The notes beneath the pieces were generated by a model. The model was not told the DNA's origin and did no database searches. It saw only the letters and a list, made by a program, of their open reading frames with translations. Below, in pieces: positions 1 to 8,840 of a stretch of 43,334 bases of DNA. The translations under genes and the position numbers were made by a program. Source of the stretch: Sphingobacterium alimentarium (GTDB lineage: Bacteria > Bacteroidota > Bacteroidia > Sphingobacteriales > Sphingobacteriaceae); assembly GCF_004342685.1 (NCBI RefSeq), contig NZ_SMBZ01000032.1:1-43334 (forward strand), written 5' to 3'. How positions within the stretch are numbered: the first letter of the stretch is position 1; every line of letters starts with the position of its first letter.

Positions 1-428
1 GTTGATTTTCCAATTTCAGCAGTTCCTTTGAAGACCTTATTGGCTTTTATACGTTTGTTTTTGCAAACCCTTATTGGCGTAGAGTCCACAAATGATATTC
101 CCGTACAAGAACCCGAACAACAGGTTTTCAGAAACATAGTTAAGGGCATAATCACAGTCTGGCTAAGCTCTACAAAACGATTGTAAGAAACTGTCTTAGG
201 GAAATCTTTGTTCATGTGGCGCTGTACATAAAATATGTAATAATGCTTGAAACATTTAAAGCCACTAATCTGAAATAATAGTAGGATACTAATGATCTCA
301 CTATTTGACATGGTTGCTGGTCGTCTTGAAGCCTTCCCAATGATGAAGTTTTTAGTGTTTTTTTCAAAGTTCTTGCAAAACTCATCAACTATGCAGAAAA
401 TATCGGTAACTTTATCGTATGTAATCAT
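1..428 (-). CDS. IS982-family transposase, N-terminal 142 residues (partial)
   Basis: A DDE transposase of the IS982 family, which cuts and joins the ends of its own element. Reading the minus strand from the ATG at 428-426 gives 142 uninterrupted codons to the window edge. The N-terminus begins MITYDKVTDIF. Around residues 115-142 the typical block FVDSTPIRVCKNKRI is followed by KVFKGTAEIGKST; the Asp in FVDST is the expected first catalytic acid. The family is usually about 290-300 residues, so roughly half is missing here only because the window ends. There is no frameshift or stop in the visible part, so the gene may be intact. It is transcribed away from the truncated gene at 517-783. 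Confidence 0.85.
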   Translation of the reverse strand, partial: MITYDKVTDIFCIVDEFCKNFEKNTKNFIIGKASRRPATMSNSEIISILLLFQISGFKCFKHYYIFYVQRHMNKDFPKTVSYNRFVELSQTVIMPLTMFLKTCCSGSCTGISFVDSTPIRVCKNKRIKANKVFKGTAEIGKS

Positions 429-516
429 GGTCTGGTGTATTGTTAAATATTTGAATTTCAGATACTTAAATATAAACATTTACCACCATGATTGCAATTT
501 TAAATAGAATTAATAA
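1..516 (-). mobile_element. IS982-family insertion sequence, right part only
   Basis: This is the 5' end of an insertion sequence that continues beyond the left edge. It consists of the N-terminal part of a transposase on the minus strand plus an upstream flank. The outer border is inferred: the coding remnant on its right is open only from about 517, where an in-frame stop at 514-516 ends its resemblance to a gene. I could not define the terminal inverted repeat because the other end is outside the window. Confidence 0.6.
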
Positions 517-783
517 TCGAATTCAGGTTTTAAAGCAAAAAAAGCAACTTTTACATATTGGAGATATGATCTCAACACCCAAGTCGGTGCTAGATCTGGG
601 TTTAATTATACTCAAATTACTAATCCAAGTGCACCTGGTTGTGATGATGGGGAGGAAATGCCTTGTGTAATACAGGTTGACGAAAGTATAGATACCCAAG
701 CAAAACTAAACACATACTTGTCAACCAACTTTCCTAATGAGGCTGCTGTAACGGCTGCCGCTTTACATACCAAATCAAACTAA
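517..783 (+). pseudogene. Remnant of a small DUF6520-like protein, 5' end missing
   Basis: This frame is open from 517 to the TAA at 781-783 but has no start codon, with a stop at 514-516 just before it. The 88 codons include FKAKKATFTYWRYD near the front and a cysteine-bearing stretch CDDGEEMPCVIQVDES, ending AALHTKSN. The layout resembles the mature part of small exported Bacteroidota proteins of the DUF6520 type, which carry a signal peptide followed by a short Cys/Trp-containing domain. That family call is from memory of such proteins and is uncertain. The missing signal peptide and start fit insertion of the adjacent IS982 element. The ATG at 488 is in another frame and does not rescue it. 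Confidence 0.55.
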
Positions 784-871
784 AAGTGCTATTTTGCTTG
801 GGCTTTCTAAGAAGAGAGATGTTTAACTCTAAGCATGTACTTAAAGCGATGTTGTGATATGTAGAAAAATT

Positions 872-898
872 GTGGTGTCCGTATTTTTTGGACACCAC
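872..898 (-). terminator. Hairpin terminator after susD
   Basis: A perfect 9 bp stem (872-880 GTGGTGTCC with 890-898 GGACACCAC) encloses a 9 nt loop. On the minus strand the stem is followed by AATTTTT, so it should end the tlpA-susC-susD transcript 33 bp after the susD stop. It may also stop plus-strand reading from the remnant on its left. Confidence 0.8.
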
Positions 899-930
899 TT
901 TAATCGTGTAATTTCTTGGCAATCGATTTA

Positions 931-2283
931 TCAGCGTTCATTTTGCTGCATACCACTAAGCGCAATTACATCCTCTGGGATTGGCAGAGCATAACCCTTG
1001 CTCTGTGGCTCAAGTTTATAGACCTTTCCATCTATGGTCCTGCTGAGCGTAATGCCATCCCCCTCCTCATTATAACGTTTAATATCCAGCCATCTCATAC
1101 TTCTGAATGCCAATTCTTTCCGTCGCTCGTCTTTAATTATTTCCAACGCTTCGAGGGATGAAGTTGCCAATGTCGGAACAAATGTACCTGTACGGTACCT
1201 ATACTGCAAAAGAAGGTTAAGATCATCTAAGGCTTCATTAACCTTTCCATCCCTTGCTTTGCATTCGGCTCGTGTCAGCAGCATTTCGGCCGTAGTAATA
1301 CCATTGAACAGAGTCGCTCCAGCCTGATAACTACCTTTAAAAATATAGGAAGTGCCGCTGGCGCGAAAAAATGCCAACTTACGTAAGTCATCTGTATGGT
1401 ACATATCATATAGCACAGGATTAATGAGTGCCCTACTCTGTACAATAGGTCCTACCGTTGCCACCCTGCTCTCGAAGATCACCTCCTCGTTTAGATGAGG
1501 CAACGGGAAATTGACAGTGATTGTAAGTGTATTGTAATCCAATAGACGATGCTGGAACCGTAAACAACTATCTGCATATTCCCCTGCTGCAATATAATCC
1601 CTCATTTGCAGATATACACGGGACAGCATTCCATAAGCCGCAGCCTTAGAAGGTCTGGTAGGGGAAGGAACAACATCCGGTAAAAACTGAGCGCTCTTCT
1701 TCAGATCGGCAAGCGCCTGATCATAACCATCGGCGATACTTTGACGGGTAGATGGCTCGTTGAAATCAGCATTCAACCGAAGAGGGATACCGGGCAATGT
1801 TTCGGCCGTAGCCTTGTTATATGGCATGCTCCAAATCCCAAGTGCATTGAAAAAAGCCCTGCCCCTGAAAAAATACGCCTGAGCCGAAATTCCTGCAAGA
1901 GCATCATTGTCGTTGATGATAGTAGAATTATCCGCGACAGCTTGCAGAATGTTATTGGCCACATTAACCTGCGCATAGATGTTTGTCCAAGCATTGTATT
2001 GTGGCTTAAATATATTTGCAGATGCCCAAACATATAGATTTCTATCGTACTCGTCACGCGCGTTAAAAACAACATCGGTCATATAGTAGTTGTCACCACA
2101 CACCTCACCCATTGCCGGGTCGGTATAGTTAAGCGTAGCATAATCGTCCAATACGGCCTGCATGTCCCTGATAGTGGTTATTGTAGCAAGTTTCTGATCA
2201 GGCTTTTCCTCCAGAAACTTTTCACAGCCTGTCATGGCTATTATGACCAAAAAGGCAGCAAAATACTTTATTCTATTGTTCAT
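931..2283 (-). CDS. SusD/RagB-family outer-membrane nutrient-binding lipoprotein
   Basis: A surface lipoprotein that caps a SusC-type TonB-dependent channel and captures substrate for import. The 450-residue protein starts at the ATG 2283-2281, giving the signal peptide MNNRIKYFAAFLVIIAMTGC with the lipobox Cys at residue 20. Upstream in-frame codons would put a charged stretch before the signal and are rejected. TPR-like helices follow, and the family signature ERRKELAFRSMRWLDIKRYN lies near the C-terminus, with a final LPIP motif. It starts 5 bp after the susC stop, so the two are co-transcribed and surely partners. Length is slightly below the usual 480-600 residues. The substrate cannot be read from the sequence because no glycoside hydrolase or peptidase lies alongside. 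Confidence 0.95.
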   Translation of the reverse strand: MNNRIKYFAAFLVIIAMTGCEKFLEEKPDQKLATITTIRDMQAVLDDYATLNYTDPAMGEVCGDNYYMTDVVFNARDEYDRNLYVWASANIFKPQYNAWTNIYAQVNVANNILQAVADNSTIINDNDALAGISAQAYFFRGRAFFNALGIWSMPYNKATAETLPGIPLRLNADFNEPSTRQSIADGYDQALADLKKSAQFLPDVVPSPTRPSKAAAYGMLSRVYLQMRDYIAAGEYADSCLRFQHRLLDYNTLTITVNFPLPHLNEEVIFESRVATVGPIVQSRALINPVLYDMYHTDDLRKLAFFRASGTSYIFKGSYQAGATLFNGITTAEMLLTRAECKARDGKVNEALDDLNLLLQYRYRTGTFVPTLATSSLEALEIIKDERRKELAFRSMRWLDIKRYNEEGDGITLSRTIDGKVYKLEPQSKGYALPIPEDVIALSGMQQNER

Positions 2284-2287
2284 ATAT

Positions 2288-5200
2288 CTAAAATTTAAAT
2301 TGAAGTGCCAGCGCGTACGCTTTTGATGGCTGCAGCACATTGTCATAATCGGGATCGAGATCTTTCTTATTGGACGTCCACAACAAACCCAAATTGCTTG
2401 CGTTTAGCATGATGCGCATATCTCGGATACATAAATTCTTGAATTTGTTTTCCAATTGGTAGCTTAGGGAAACATATTGTAGGCGTAAGTGGTCTGCCGG
2501 CTCCACCAGTACTTCCGAAAGTTGATAGAACAAACTCCGACTATCATTAACCGGGTATTGGAATGAAGGTACATTAGTATGCATCTCATCTCCCGTATTT
2601 TGCCAGCGCAGAGAATAGTCCGAATGACCGCGTCCGCTGCCCACCAAATTAGTATACTGTATACTGCTGCGTCTGAAGTAATAACCAAACTTATAGGCAA
2701 GTGCGACTTCCAGACTCAACCTGTTGTAGCTTAACCGATTGGTAAAATTTCCAAATACTGTAGGCAGTGCGGAGCCGTGATATCGCAAGTCCGTCAGACT
2801 ACTGCCGTTCCCCGTGAGCTCCACGTAATCCGTAGACAAATCGTTGTTGAGATAACCTAACGGATTTCCCTGCTGATCCAGTCCTCCATATCGGTACGAA
2901 AAGACCGAGTAAACCGGTTTACCCACCAAGCCGGTAATTGTTCCGGTCCCTATATAGTCTCCGCCTTTCGTTGAGACGTCATAATAATCCGTTACCTTGT
3001 CCCGATTGGTGCTGAAATTTATGATGGTACCCCATTGGAGGCCATTTCCCACAAGGTTACGGCTCTCAAGTCTCAGATCGATGCCATGCCCCTCCATTGA
3101 TGCAATATTCCTTACCATGGTCGGCCCCACACCACTTGTGTAGTCAATAGGATAAAAGCCGAACAGATCCTTGGCCCTTTTTCGGTAATAGTCAAAGCTT
3201 CCGCTGATGCGCCTGTCAAAGAGACCAAAATCAACACCTATATTAAGTGTGCCAACAGTCTCCCAACGTAGATCGGGATTATAAAAGCGTGTAATCGAGG
3301 CAAAGTTGCTTTGGGTAAAAGGTGATACAGTATTGTAGGTAATGGTAGTGAGGCCGGTACGTGATGGGTCTGCATTGCCGCTAAATCCATAACTCGCCCT
3401 AAGTTTCAGAGACGCGCCTGATTTTAGCCAAGGCAGATCGTTGTCGACATTCCAAGCCAAACCCAAGCTCCATAATGGCTTCCATTTATTGTTCGTACTC
3501 ACCCCGAACAGATTCGATGCATCGCGACGGGCACTGGCATAAATAAAATAAGTATCTCTGTAACTATAGCTAGCATTGCCATAAAAACTCACAAAATTGT
3601 TCCGAGTCAGCCCCAGGCTTTGCCTGCCAGGTATAAAGCTGTTGCTGCCGGTGATGTAGTGCGGATACCGCTTTGTCAGATCAACTAGACCTGTATTCAG
3701 GGTATTCGTTTCCAGTCCAAAATAGCGGTAGCTGTTGCTTTCATTGCGTAGAGAACGACGCTCAGCACCGGCAAGTGCGTTAAAGTGATGTGACCCGAAG
3801 CGTTTGTCATAGTTCAGTTGAAGCCTTAAGTTGTTCGCCAGCAGATATCCGTTCTGTAAATCCATTATACCACCCTGTGGAACCAAGTAACTGATAGAGC
3901 CATCATCGGCAGGCTGAGCAAAACTGTTCACGATATCCCTTGCAAAATAACTCTGGGCATCATAGATATTTTCATTAGTGGTCTGCTGTCTTTCCATACG
4001 ATAGAGCGCTTGAACATCAAAACCTGCATACCGATAATTCATTCCTACATTTATCCCTGTATTATTAAGATTTATCTCGTCCTTGTTAAAGAGACAGTCC
4101 GTGAGCGGATAATATTTCCAATCAGCCAGTCTTCCATCCAATGTGCTCAGGTAGTTTAGCCGATAGTTCTGTACCAAAGGCATTGCATTACCATCTTCGT
4201 CTGTTAGTTGTGCATAAGGATAGAGTGTGCCATTTAACGCTGTGATCTCGGTATAACCCTGCTTGCCGCTTTTGCTTTGTGCATTAGCATGGGTAATATT
4301 CATGTCCACGCTTAGGTTTTTTGCCAAATTGATTTCCAAAGCATAACGTAAGGTCAACCTAGCGTACAATGCATCCAGATTATCCCTGTTTCGGTCGTAT
4401 CCCGCTGTCGCTAACCAGTTATAGCGCCTGTTGCCTCCATTGGCCTGTAGGTTGTACTGCTGGTTTAGCCCCACTCCATAAACCTTGTTCTTGAATTCAT
4501 CCCTCACATCCAGATGGCGCCATCGATCCAGACGTTCTTCTTTTTCACTTGGGCTCAGATCTGCATTGTAGAGTGTCTCTATTACGGGCGTCAACCCTGG
4601 CATAGACGGGTCATCATAAGCAGATTGATAATATCCTTGGGAAAACAGATAACTTTCGACATCGATATAATCGGATGAACTCATTTGCTGCAAACGATAC
4701 AGGTTGGGCTTACTAATGACATTATTGTTAATACTGCCCTGTATTTGCAGATCTTGATTGAATTTACCTTTCTTGGTCGTGATCACAATTACACCATTGC
4801 CAGCCTTACTTCCCCATATAGAACTTGCCGCGGCATCTTTCAGCAGGGTAATACTTTCAACATCATTAGGGTTGATATTTTCGAGATTTCCATCATATGG
4901 AAAATTATCTACAACTATCAATACATCCTTGGGACCATTGATGCTGCTCAACCCTCTAATGGTAATACGTCCCTGTGCTGTACTACGGTCTACGCTCAGT
5001 CCGCTGGAAATAGCCTCTAGCCTAGATAGTACGTCTGTGCTCACCTGATTCTCGAGCATATGGGAACCGATATGCTGTACCGATCCAGTTAGTTGCTCCT
5101 GCTTGATCTTTTGGTATCCTGTACTGATTACCACTTCCTCAATTTCTTTTACCACTGGTCTTAAATGGAAGATAAGAGAACCGTTATAGTCACTTAGCAA

Positions 5201-5434
5201 AGTATCCAAAGGAATGTAATTCAACGCCTGTATCCTGAGTTTTACAGGTCGATTTACGATAGAAAGCTTAAAATAACCGTTGTTGTCAGTCGGAAAATTG
5301 TTGTTTCCTACAGAAACAACAGCGGTAATTCCCTTTTTGCTGTCTGCATCAACTACTCTAAAAACCTTCTGTTGGCTATGGGCAACAGCAGCTATGGTAA
5401 ATAATACCGATATCATAAAAAAGATCTTTTTCAT
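2288..5434 (-). CDS. SusC/RagA-family TonB-linked outer-membrane transporter
   Basis: A TonB-dependent outer-membrane channel of 1048 residues that imports the ligand captured by the SusD partner. A signal peptide ([20 protein letters not shown]) is followed by a carboxypeptidase-D-like regulatory domain (about residues 24-95), then the plug domain with the SusC landmarks [29 protein letters not shown] and [30 protein letters not shown]. The rest is a 22-strand beta-barrel ending in aromatic QFKF, the usual outer-membrane insertion signal. The start overlaps the stop of the upstream tlpA-like gene by 4 nt (ATGA), indicating translational coupling. There is no N-terminal STN domain, so signalling to an anti-sigma factor is not expected, and no such factor is nearby. 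Confidence 0.97.
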   Translation of the reverse strand: MKKIFFMISVLFTIAAVAHSQQKVFRVVDADSKKGITAVVSVGNNNFPTDNNGYFKLSIVNRPVKLRIQALNYIPLDTLLSDYNGSLIFHLRPVVKEIEEVVISTGYQKIKQEQLTGSVQHIGSHMLENQVSTDVLSRLEAISSGLSVDRSTAQGRITIRGLSSINGPKDVLIVVDNFPYDGNLENINPNDVESITLLKDAAASSIWGSKAGNGVIVITTKKGKFNQDLQIQGSINNNVISKPNLYRLQQMSSSDYIDVESYLFSQGYYQSAYDDPSMPGLTPVIETLYNADLSPSEKEERLDRWRHLDVRDEFKNKVYGVGLNQQYNLQANGGNRRYNWLATAGYDRNRDNLDALYARLTLRYALEINLAKNLSVDMNITHANAQSKSGKQGYTEITALNGTLYPYAQLTDEDGNAMPLVQNYRLNYLSTLDGRLADWKYYPLTDCLFNKDEINLNNTGINVGMNYRYAGFDVQALYRMERQQTTNENIYDAQSYFARDIVNSFAQPADDGSISYLVPQGGIMDLQNGYLLANNLRLQLNYDKRFGSHHFNALAGAERRSLRNESNSYRYFGLETNTLNTGLVDLTKRYPHYITGSNSFIPGRQSLGLTRNNFVSFYGNASYSYRDTYFIYASARRDASNLFGVSTNNKWKPLWSLGLAWNVDNDLPWLKSGASLKLRASYGFSGNADPSRTGLTTITYNTVSPFTQSNFASITRFYNPDLRWETVGTLNIGVDFGLFDRRISGSFDYYRKRAKDLFGFYPIDYTSGVGPTMVRNIASMEGHGIDLRLESRNLVGNGLQWGTIINFSTNRDKVTDYYDVSTKGGDYIGTGTITGLVGKPVYSVFSYRYGGLDQQGNPLGYLNNDLSTDYVELTGNGSSLTDLRYHGSALPTVFGNFTNRLSYNRLSLEVALAYKFGYYFRRSSIQYTNLVGSGRGHSDYSLRWQNTGDEMHTNVPSFQYPVNDSRSLFYQLSEVLVEPADHLRLQYVSLSYQLENKFKNLCIRDMRIMLNASNLGLLWTSNKKDLDPDYDNVLQPSKAYALALQFKF

Positions 5435-6087
5435 TGGTTGCTAGTGTTACGTCTGCGAATGGTCTCATTTAGTTTGTGACGCCTTTTAATGGAAACCTCT
5501 ATGTTATGCAGGTCAAACATTTCTGCGCCTGTTGCTGCCCGGTATTGTCCATTTTCGATCCACACGTAATGTGGTATAATGGAGTGTTGGAATAGTTTCC
5601 AAAGTATGCCATCTTTCATAATGGTATTTAACCCGCTTCCCATTTCTCGCATCTTACCTATTATCTTTTCCTCATCATCTCCGGTATTGTCTGCATTAAC
5701 CAGTACTACAGCAACTTGGTCAGCGAAAATGCGATTTATACTATCGGCGAAAGCAAATTTTTTGAGGCATGGGCCGCACCAACTTGCCCAAAAATCCAAG
5801 ATGAGCAGATTGCCTCTGTATTGATCTAAAGTCTGTTTATTGGTTTGTGCGTTAATGTAAATGGTATGCTCTTGCTGCCAAAAGGCTTCAGGTAGTCTAT
5901 CGCCAATCTTTAGAGGTCTAACATCATTTAGCCCGGCATCAGCCCGCTCTTGGACGGACTGGGCGCGGGCATTACTAAACAATATGAAACAAAAAATTGT
6001 GAGCAAAAACGCTTGTACTATCGGTATTTGGTGCTTTACTTTAGGCCAAAGCGTGGCCATTGCGTATAAAAACGTCATAATATTCAA
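5431..6087 (-). CDS. TlpA-like exported thioredoxin-fold protein
   Basis: A 218-residue thioredoxin-fold protein, first gene of the susC-susD operon. A hydrophobic export segment lies at about residues 20-42 ([20 protein letters not shown]). The AhpC/TSA-like redox domain follows with the active site WCGPC (Cys104, Cys107) and the cis-proline loop SIIPHYVWI. It should act in the periplasm as a thiol-disulfide oxidoreductase, possibly helping fold or reduce the transporter or its cargo; that partner assignment is inference from the operon. The start is uncertain: Met1, Met4 or Met10 are all in frame before the signal segment. The C-terminus is rich in Arg/Lys/Asn and not conserved-looking. Confidence 0.9.
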   Translation of the reverse strand: MNIMTFLYAMATLWPKVKHQIPIVQAFLLTIFCFILFSNARAQSVQERADAGLNDVRPLKIGDRLPEAFWQQEHTIYINAQTNKQTLDQYRGNLLILDFWASWCGPCLKKFAFADSINRIFADQVAVVLVNADNTGDDEEKIIGKMREMGSGLNTIMKDGILWKLFQHSIIPHYVWIENGQYRAATGAEMFDLHNIEVSIKRRHKLNETIRRRNTSNQ

Positions 6088-6197
6088 AGTCTAAGTGTTT
6101 GAGAATTGGGTTAGGAAAAGTTAGTCTTAATCGTGCCTTAGGGTTAACGGAACTAAAGTCAGTGGATAATTATGCATCACAGATTAGGACAGAGTAA

Positions 6198-6205
6198 CAA
6201 AGTTA
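6198..6205 (-). promoter_or_regulatory. Candidate -7 box for the tlpA-susC-susD operon
   Basis: On the minus strand this reads TAACTTTG, a full match to the Bacteroidota -7 consensus TAnnTTTG, about 110 bp upstream of the first start codon. I see no TTTG at the usual 19-21 bp upstream, so the call is weak. The rest of 6088-6378 contains no gene. Confidence 0.35.
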
Positions 6206-6312
6206 TCAATCTGGACTTCTGATAATATTTTTGTACAACTGTTTCTTCATATTTAAGTTCAATACGGATAATACAAAGTAATGAACTGCAAAATATAAAA
6301 AAGAAAAAAACA

Positions 6313-6346
6313 GGTTGATTTTTATTTGTTTAAGGTTGACTTTTAT
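6313..6346 (+). repeat. Two direct repeats 21 bp apart around the XRE promoter
   Basis: GGTTGATTTTTAT (6313-6325) and GGTTGACTTTTAT (6334-6346) match at 12 of 13 positions and are spaced 21 bp, two helical turns. They touch the -33 element and sit in the spacer of the promoter at 6325-6355. That is where a regulator such as the downstream XRE proteins could bind the same face of the DNA. The operator role is inferred. Confidence 0.5.
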
Positions 6347-6355
6347 GTATATTTG
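6325..6355 (+). promoter_or_regulatory. Bacteroidota-type promoter for the XRE pair
   Basis: TTTG (6325-6328), a 19 bp spacer, then TATATTTG (6348-6355) matches the sigma-ABfr consensus TTTG-N19-TAnnTTTG. Transcription would begin near 6361, giving an untranslated leader of about 18 nt before the ATG at 6379. Confidence 0.75.
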
Positions 6356-6378
6356 AATTTATAATTTGTCTTATATTT

Positions 6379-6759
6379 ATGGAAAAAACAGTCAGAATAG
6401 GTCCGAATATTAAATTTATAAGAAATCTAAAAGGACTTAAGCAAGAAGCAGTAGCTATTGAACTCGGAATAACCCAAGCAGAATATTCACTTATTGAAAA
6501 TTCTGACTCGGTAGATGATCAAATCATTGTTCAGGTCGCACAGATATTCAACGTTACACCAGAAGTAATAAAAGAATTCAACGAAAACCAAGCATTCTAT
6601 AGTATTGAAAACAAAGTTGAGAATAATAAAATATCCGAAAATTCACATGGAATACATCAAGTCTTTAGTCCTATAGAAAAAGTTGTTGAACTATATGAAA
6701 GACTCCTTACGAGCGAGCGAGAAAAAATAGAAATTCTTAAATCCCAAAACACAAAATAG
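6379..6759 (+). CDS. XRE-family helix-turn-helix regulator (first of tandem pair)
   Basis: A 126-residue DNA-binding protein with a Cro/C1-type helix-turn-helix at about residues 9-63: IKFIRNLKGLKQEAVAIELG, then ITQAEYSLIE and VAQIFNVTP. The C-terminal third (about residues 95-126) is a charged helical stretch ending ELYERLLTSEREKIEILKSQ, probably a dimerisation coiled coil. It resembles the next gene in domain order and in the Asn-rich linker, so the two are probably ancient duplicates. It is followed after 10 bp by that paralogue in one transcript. Autoregulation is plausible given the repeat at its promoter. The regulated genes are unknown. Confidence 0.9.
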   Translation: MEKTVRIGPNIKFIRNLKGLKQEAVAIELGITQAEYSLIENSDSVDDQIIVQVAQIFNVTPEVIKEFNENQAFYSIENKVENNKISENSHGIHQVFSPIEKVVELYERLLTSEREKIEILKSQNTK

Positions 6760-6769
6760 GGTAAATCAT

Positions 6770-7183
6770 ATGTCTGAAATTATCACCAACAAGCTAAGTC
6801 TTCACAAAGGTAGAAAGATAGAGCGGGTAAGAAAACTTAGAGGTTGGACACAATCTGACCTTGCTGAAAGGATGAAAATATCTAAACAAGCTGTCTCAAA
6901 ATTAGAACAATCGGAAAATATAGGAGATGAAAAGTTTAGAGAGGTCGCTGAAGCTTTAGGTGTTACTTATGAAGGCTTACGAGATTTTACGGAAGAGAAA
7001 GTTCTATATAATACAAACAATTTCTACGAAAACAGTGGTGTATCTGCATCAAACATAGCTGCAAATGTGGAGAATATCCACAATCCGTTAAAAGAGACTA
7101 TTGAAATGTTTGAAAGACAACTTGCCGCTGCCAGAAAAGATTTACTTGAAATTGTAAGGCAAAACATTTCAACAAAAGATTAG
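6770..7183 (+). CDS. XRE-family helix-turn-helix regulator (second of tandem pair)
   Basis: A 137-residue paralogue of the preceding protein. The Cro/C1-type helix-turn-helix covers about residues 13-68, with RKIERVRKLRGWTQSDLAER, KISKQAVSKLEQ as recognition helix and VAEALGVTYEGLRDF closing the domain. A linker rich in Asn and Ser leads to a C-terminal helix (PLKETIEMFERQLAAARKDL) like that of its neighbour, suggesting that the two could homo- or heterodimerise. The gap to the first gene is 10 bp, so they form an operon. No toxin or phage gene is adjacent, so a role in antitoxin or lysogeny control is not supported. Confidence 0.9.
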   Translation: MSEIITNKLSLHKGRKIERVRKLRGWTQSDLAERMKISKQAVSKLEQSENIGDEKFREVAEALGVTYEGLRDFTEEKVLYNTNNFYENSGVSASNIAANVENIHNPLKETIEMFERQLAAARKDLLEIVRQNISTKD

Positions 7184-7263
7184 ACGAAATTATTTAAGAG
7201 TTAGAACAAGGAAAATAGTTTGTCTATACGAAAAAATGGAAATAATTAACAAAAATTGTATTT

Positions 7264-7866
7264 ATGGGTGATGATGACGTTCTTGGTAGCAATGCAGGAA
7301 CCTCTGATAGCTATGCAGATGGGCTAAGAGGACTTAAAGATCGAGTAAGGTACCTAGTATTATTGGAAAAGAACAAAGCTAACTTAGTCCTAGAAGAGCA
7401 AAAACAACGTGCATCAGCAATCGAAGCAAAATTAGCAGAAACCAAAGCCGGAGTACCTGCCTTTAACTTTAGCTTTGCAGATGTCAATGGAAAAGCTACA
7501 GGCTTAACAGATTTACGTGGTAAAGTAGTATTACTTGACCTTTGGGCTACTTGGTGTGGTCCATGTCGCGCTGAAGAACCTCATTGGGAAAAACTTAATG
7601 AAGAATACAAAGACAAAGCTGTTGCTTTTGTTGGAATTTCTACCGATCAGGACAAAGCAAAATGGGTAGAATATGTAAAAGAGAAAAATGCAAAAGGAAT
7701 TCAACTACATGCTGGCCCAAGCAATCCGCTTTCGGAAGCATATAAGGTAAATGCAATTCCTCGATATATTCTAATTGACAAAAAAGGAAATCTAATCACC
7801 GCAGATAGTCCAAGACCATCAGACCCAAAACTTAGGGAGCTTTTGGACACTTGGATAAAAAAATAG
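7264..7866 (+). CDS. TlpA-family thioredoxin-like protein, probably N-terminally truncated
   Basis: A 200-residue protein. Residues 1-62 are a charged helical stretch, and residues 64-200 form a complete TlpA/AhpC-like thioredoxin domain with WCGPC (Cys98, Cys101), ISTDQDKAKWVEYV and the cis-Pro loop NAIPRYILID. There is no signal peptide, although relatives of this type are exported and usually carry a 200-300 residue N-terminal helical domain before the thioredoxin fold. The segment GLKDRVRYLVLLEKNKAN looks like the tail of such a domain. The reading frame is closed by a stop at 7243-7245. I therefore read it as a 5'-truncated gene that may or may not be expressed; a genuinely cytosolic thioredoxin is the alternative. 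A strong terminator follows at 7889. Confidence 0.7.
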   Translation: MGDDDVLGSNAGTSDSYADGLRGLKDRVRYLVLLEKNKANLVLEEQKQRASAIEAKLAETKAGVPAFNFSFADVNGKATGLTDLRGKVVLLDLWATWCGPCRAEEPHWEKLNEEYKDKAVAFVGISTDQDKAKWVEYVKEKNAKGIQLHAGPSNPLSEAYKVNAIPRYILIDKKGNLITADSPRPSDPKLRELLDTWIKK

Positions 7867-7888
7867 TTTGTTGTTTGTTTTATTTGTT

Positions 7889-7920
7889 GATGCAGCCCCC
7901 GGGCTGCATCTTCTTTTTCT
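7889..7920 (+). terminator. Rho-independent terminator after the TlpA-like gene
   Basis: A perfect 10 bp stem (7889-7898 GATGCAGCCC with 7901-7910 GGGCTGCATC) is followed by the T-rich tail TTCTTTTTCT. The loop is only CC on paper, so the closing pairs are probably open. It lies 23 bp after the stop codon. Confidence 0.9.
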
Positions 7921-8013
7921 ATATACCCCAAATCCAACAATTAAGACCAATAGACAAGTTTCCATAAAACATAAGCCTGAATTTAGCGTTTAATAATAAA
8001 GTAAATTGCACTT

Positions 8014-8394
8014 ATGTCTAAAAGAGAAGAAATAGTCAGAAATTACATCCAAGCTTATAATAACTTTGAGGTAGAGGGAATGGTAGCCCATTTTTCCGAT
8101 AATATTGTTTTTGAAAATATCCTGAACGGTCAAACGACCGATACCCTAGAAGGAATAGAGGACTTTAAAGAACAAGCCGAAACTGCAAAATCCTATTTCG
8201 AAGACAGAGAGCAAACTATCACAGAACTCATCGAACTACGCGACAATATTGAAATCCGTATTCAATACACCGCGACCTTAGCAGTAGATTTTCCAAATGG
8301 ACTTAATAAAGGAGAAAAACTAGAACTCGCCGGAAAATCAATTTTTCAATTCAATGATGACGACCAAGTCGTAAGACTATTGGATATAGCTTAG
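8014..8394 (+). CDS. NTF2/SnoaL-like small protein
   Basis: A 126-residue protein with the cone-shaped alpha+beta NTF2-like fold. The first helices (REEIVRNYIQAYNNFEVEGM) are followed by VAHFSDNIVFENIL, then a central helix and strands such as IEIRIQYTATLAVDFPNG and AGKSIFQFNDDDQVVRLLDI. Family members bind small ligands or act as isomerases, hydratases or limonene-epoxide-hydrolase-type enzymes; no specific catalytic set is recognisable, so function stays open. No signal peptide is seen, so it should be cytosolic. It stands alone, with repeats downstream and a terminator upstream. Confidence 0.8.
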   Translation: MSKREEIVRNYIQAYNNFEVEGMVAHFSDNIVFENILNGQTTDTLEGIEDFKEQAETAKSYFEDREQTITELIELRDNIEIRIQYTATLAVDFPNGLNKGEKLELAGKSIFQFNDDDQVVRLLDIA

Positions 8395-8617
8395 GAGACC
8401 GCTGCGCCCTGAGGGCAGTATATAGTCGATAGTATTTAGTATTTAGACCTTTGGCGGGATAATATTTTACTAATTAGTAGGTCAATCTGAGGCTGTCCGA
8501 AGAAACCATTCGTCTGAAAATCAGAATTGTTTAAAGGATGAGAGGAGACCGTTGCACTAATAGATGTGAGATATGAGACCGCTACGCTGTTAGATTATTT
8601 ATTTTAGAATATAATGC

Positions 8618-8637
8618 GGGCGATGCATGCATCGCCC
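8618..8637. repeat. Palindrome A, copy 1
   Basis: GGGCGATGCATGCATCGCCC, a perfect 20 bp palindrome. It forms the left half of the composite A-B unit spanning 8618-8703. Confidence 0.9.
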
Positions 8638-8683
8638 CTACAAACACTCGTTAAATAATTTGTGTTAATGCCCCCAAATGTAG

Positions 8684-8703
8684 GGTCGAAGCATGCTTCG
8701 ACC
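8684..8703. repeat. Palindrome B, copy 1
   Basis: GGTCGAAGCATGCTTCGACC, a perfect 20 bp palindrome starting 66 bp after the start of palindrome A. The preceding ATGTA is shared with copy 2. Confidence 0.9.
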
Positions 8704-8756
8704 GTGTTTTAATAGTATACCTATAAAATAATTGCTTTAAAGGACTTGTGGAAATA

Positions 8757-8800
8757 ATTTTGTAATACGGGCGATGCATGCATCGCCCGTATTACAAAAT
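8757..8800. repeat. Perfect 44 bp palindrome containing palindrome A, copy 2
   Basis: The A core (8769-8788) is extended on both sides by matching arms (ATTTTGTAATAC and its complement), so 22 bp pair perfectly around the 8778/8779 centre. It could extrude a cruciform or act as a bidirectional RNA hairpin. Confidence 0.95.
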
Positions 8801-8840
8801 CTATATTAACTTTAAGAAATAAGAACAATACATTACAAAA

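Noticed and set aside
488..670. Short plus-strand open frame starting at ATG 488
   Set aside because: Its product has no domain character, and the overlapping frame 517-783 is the one with protein-like composition.
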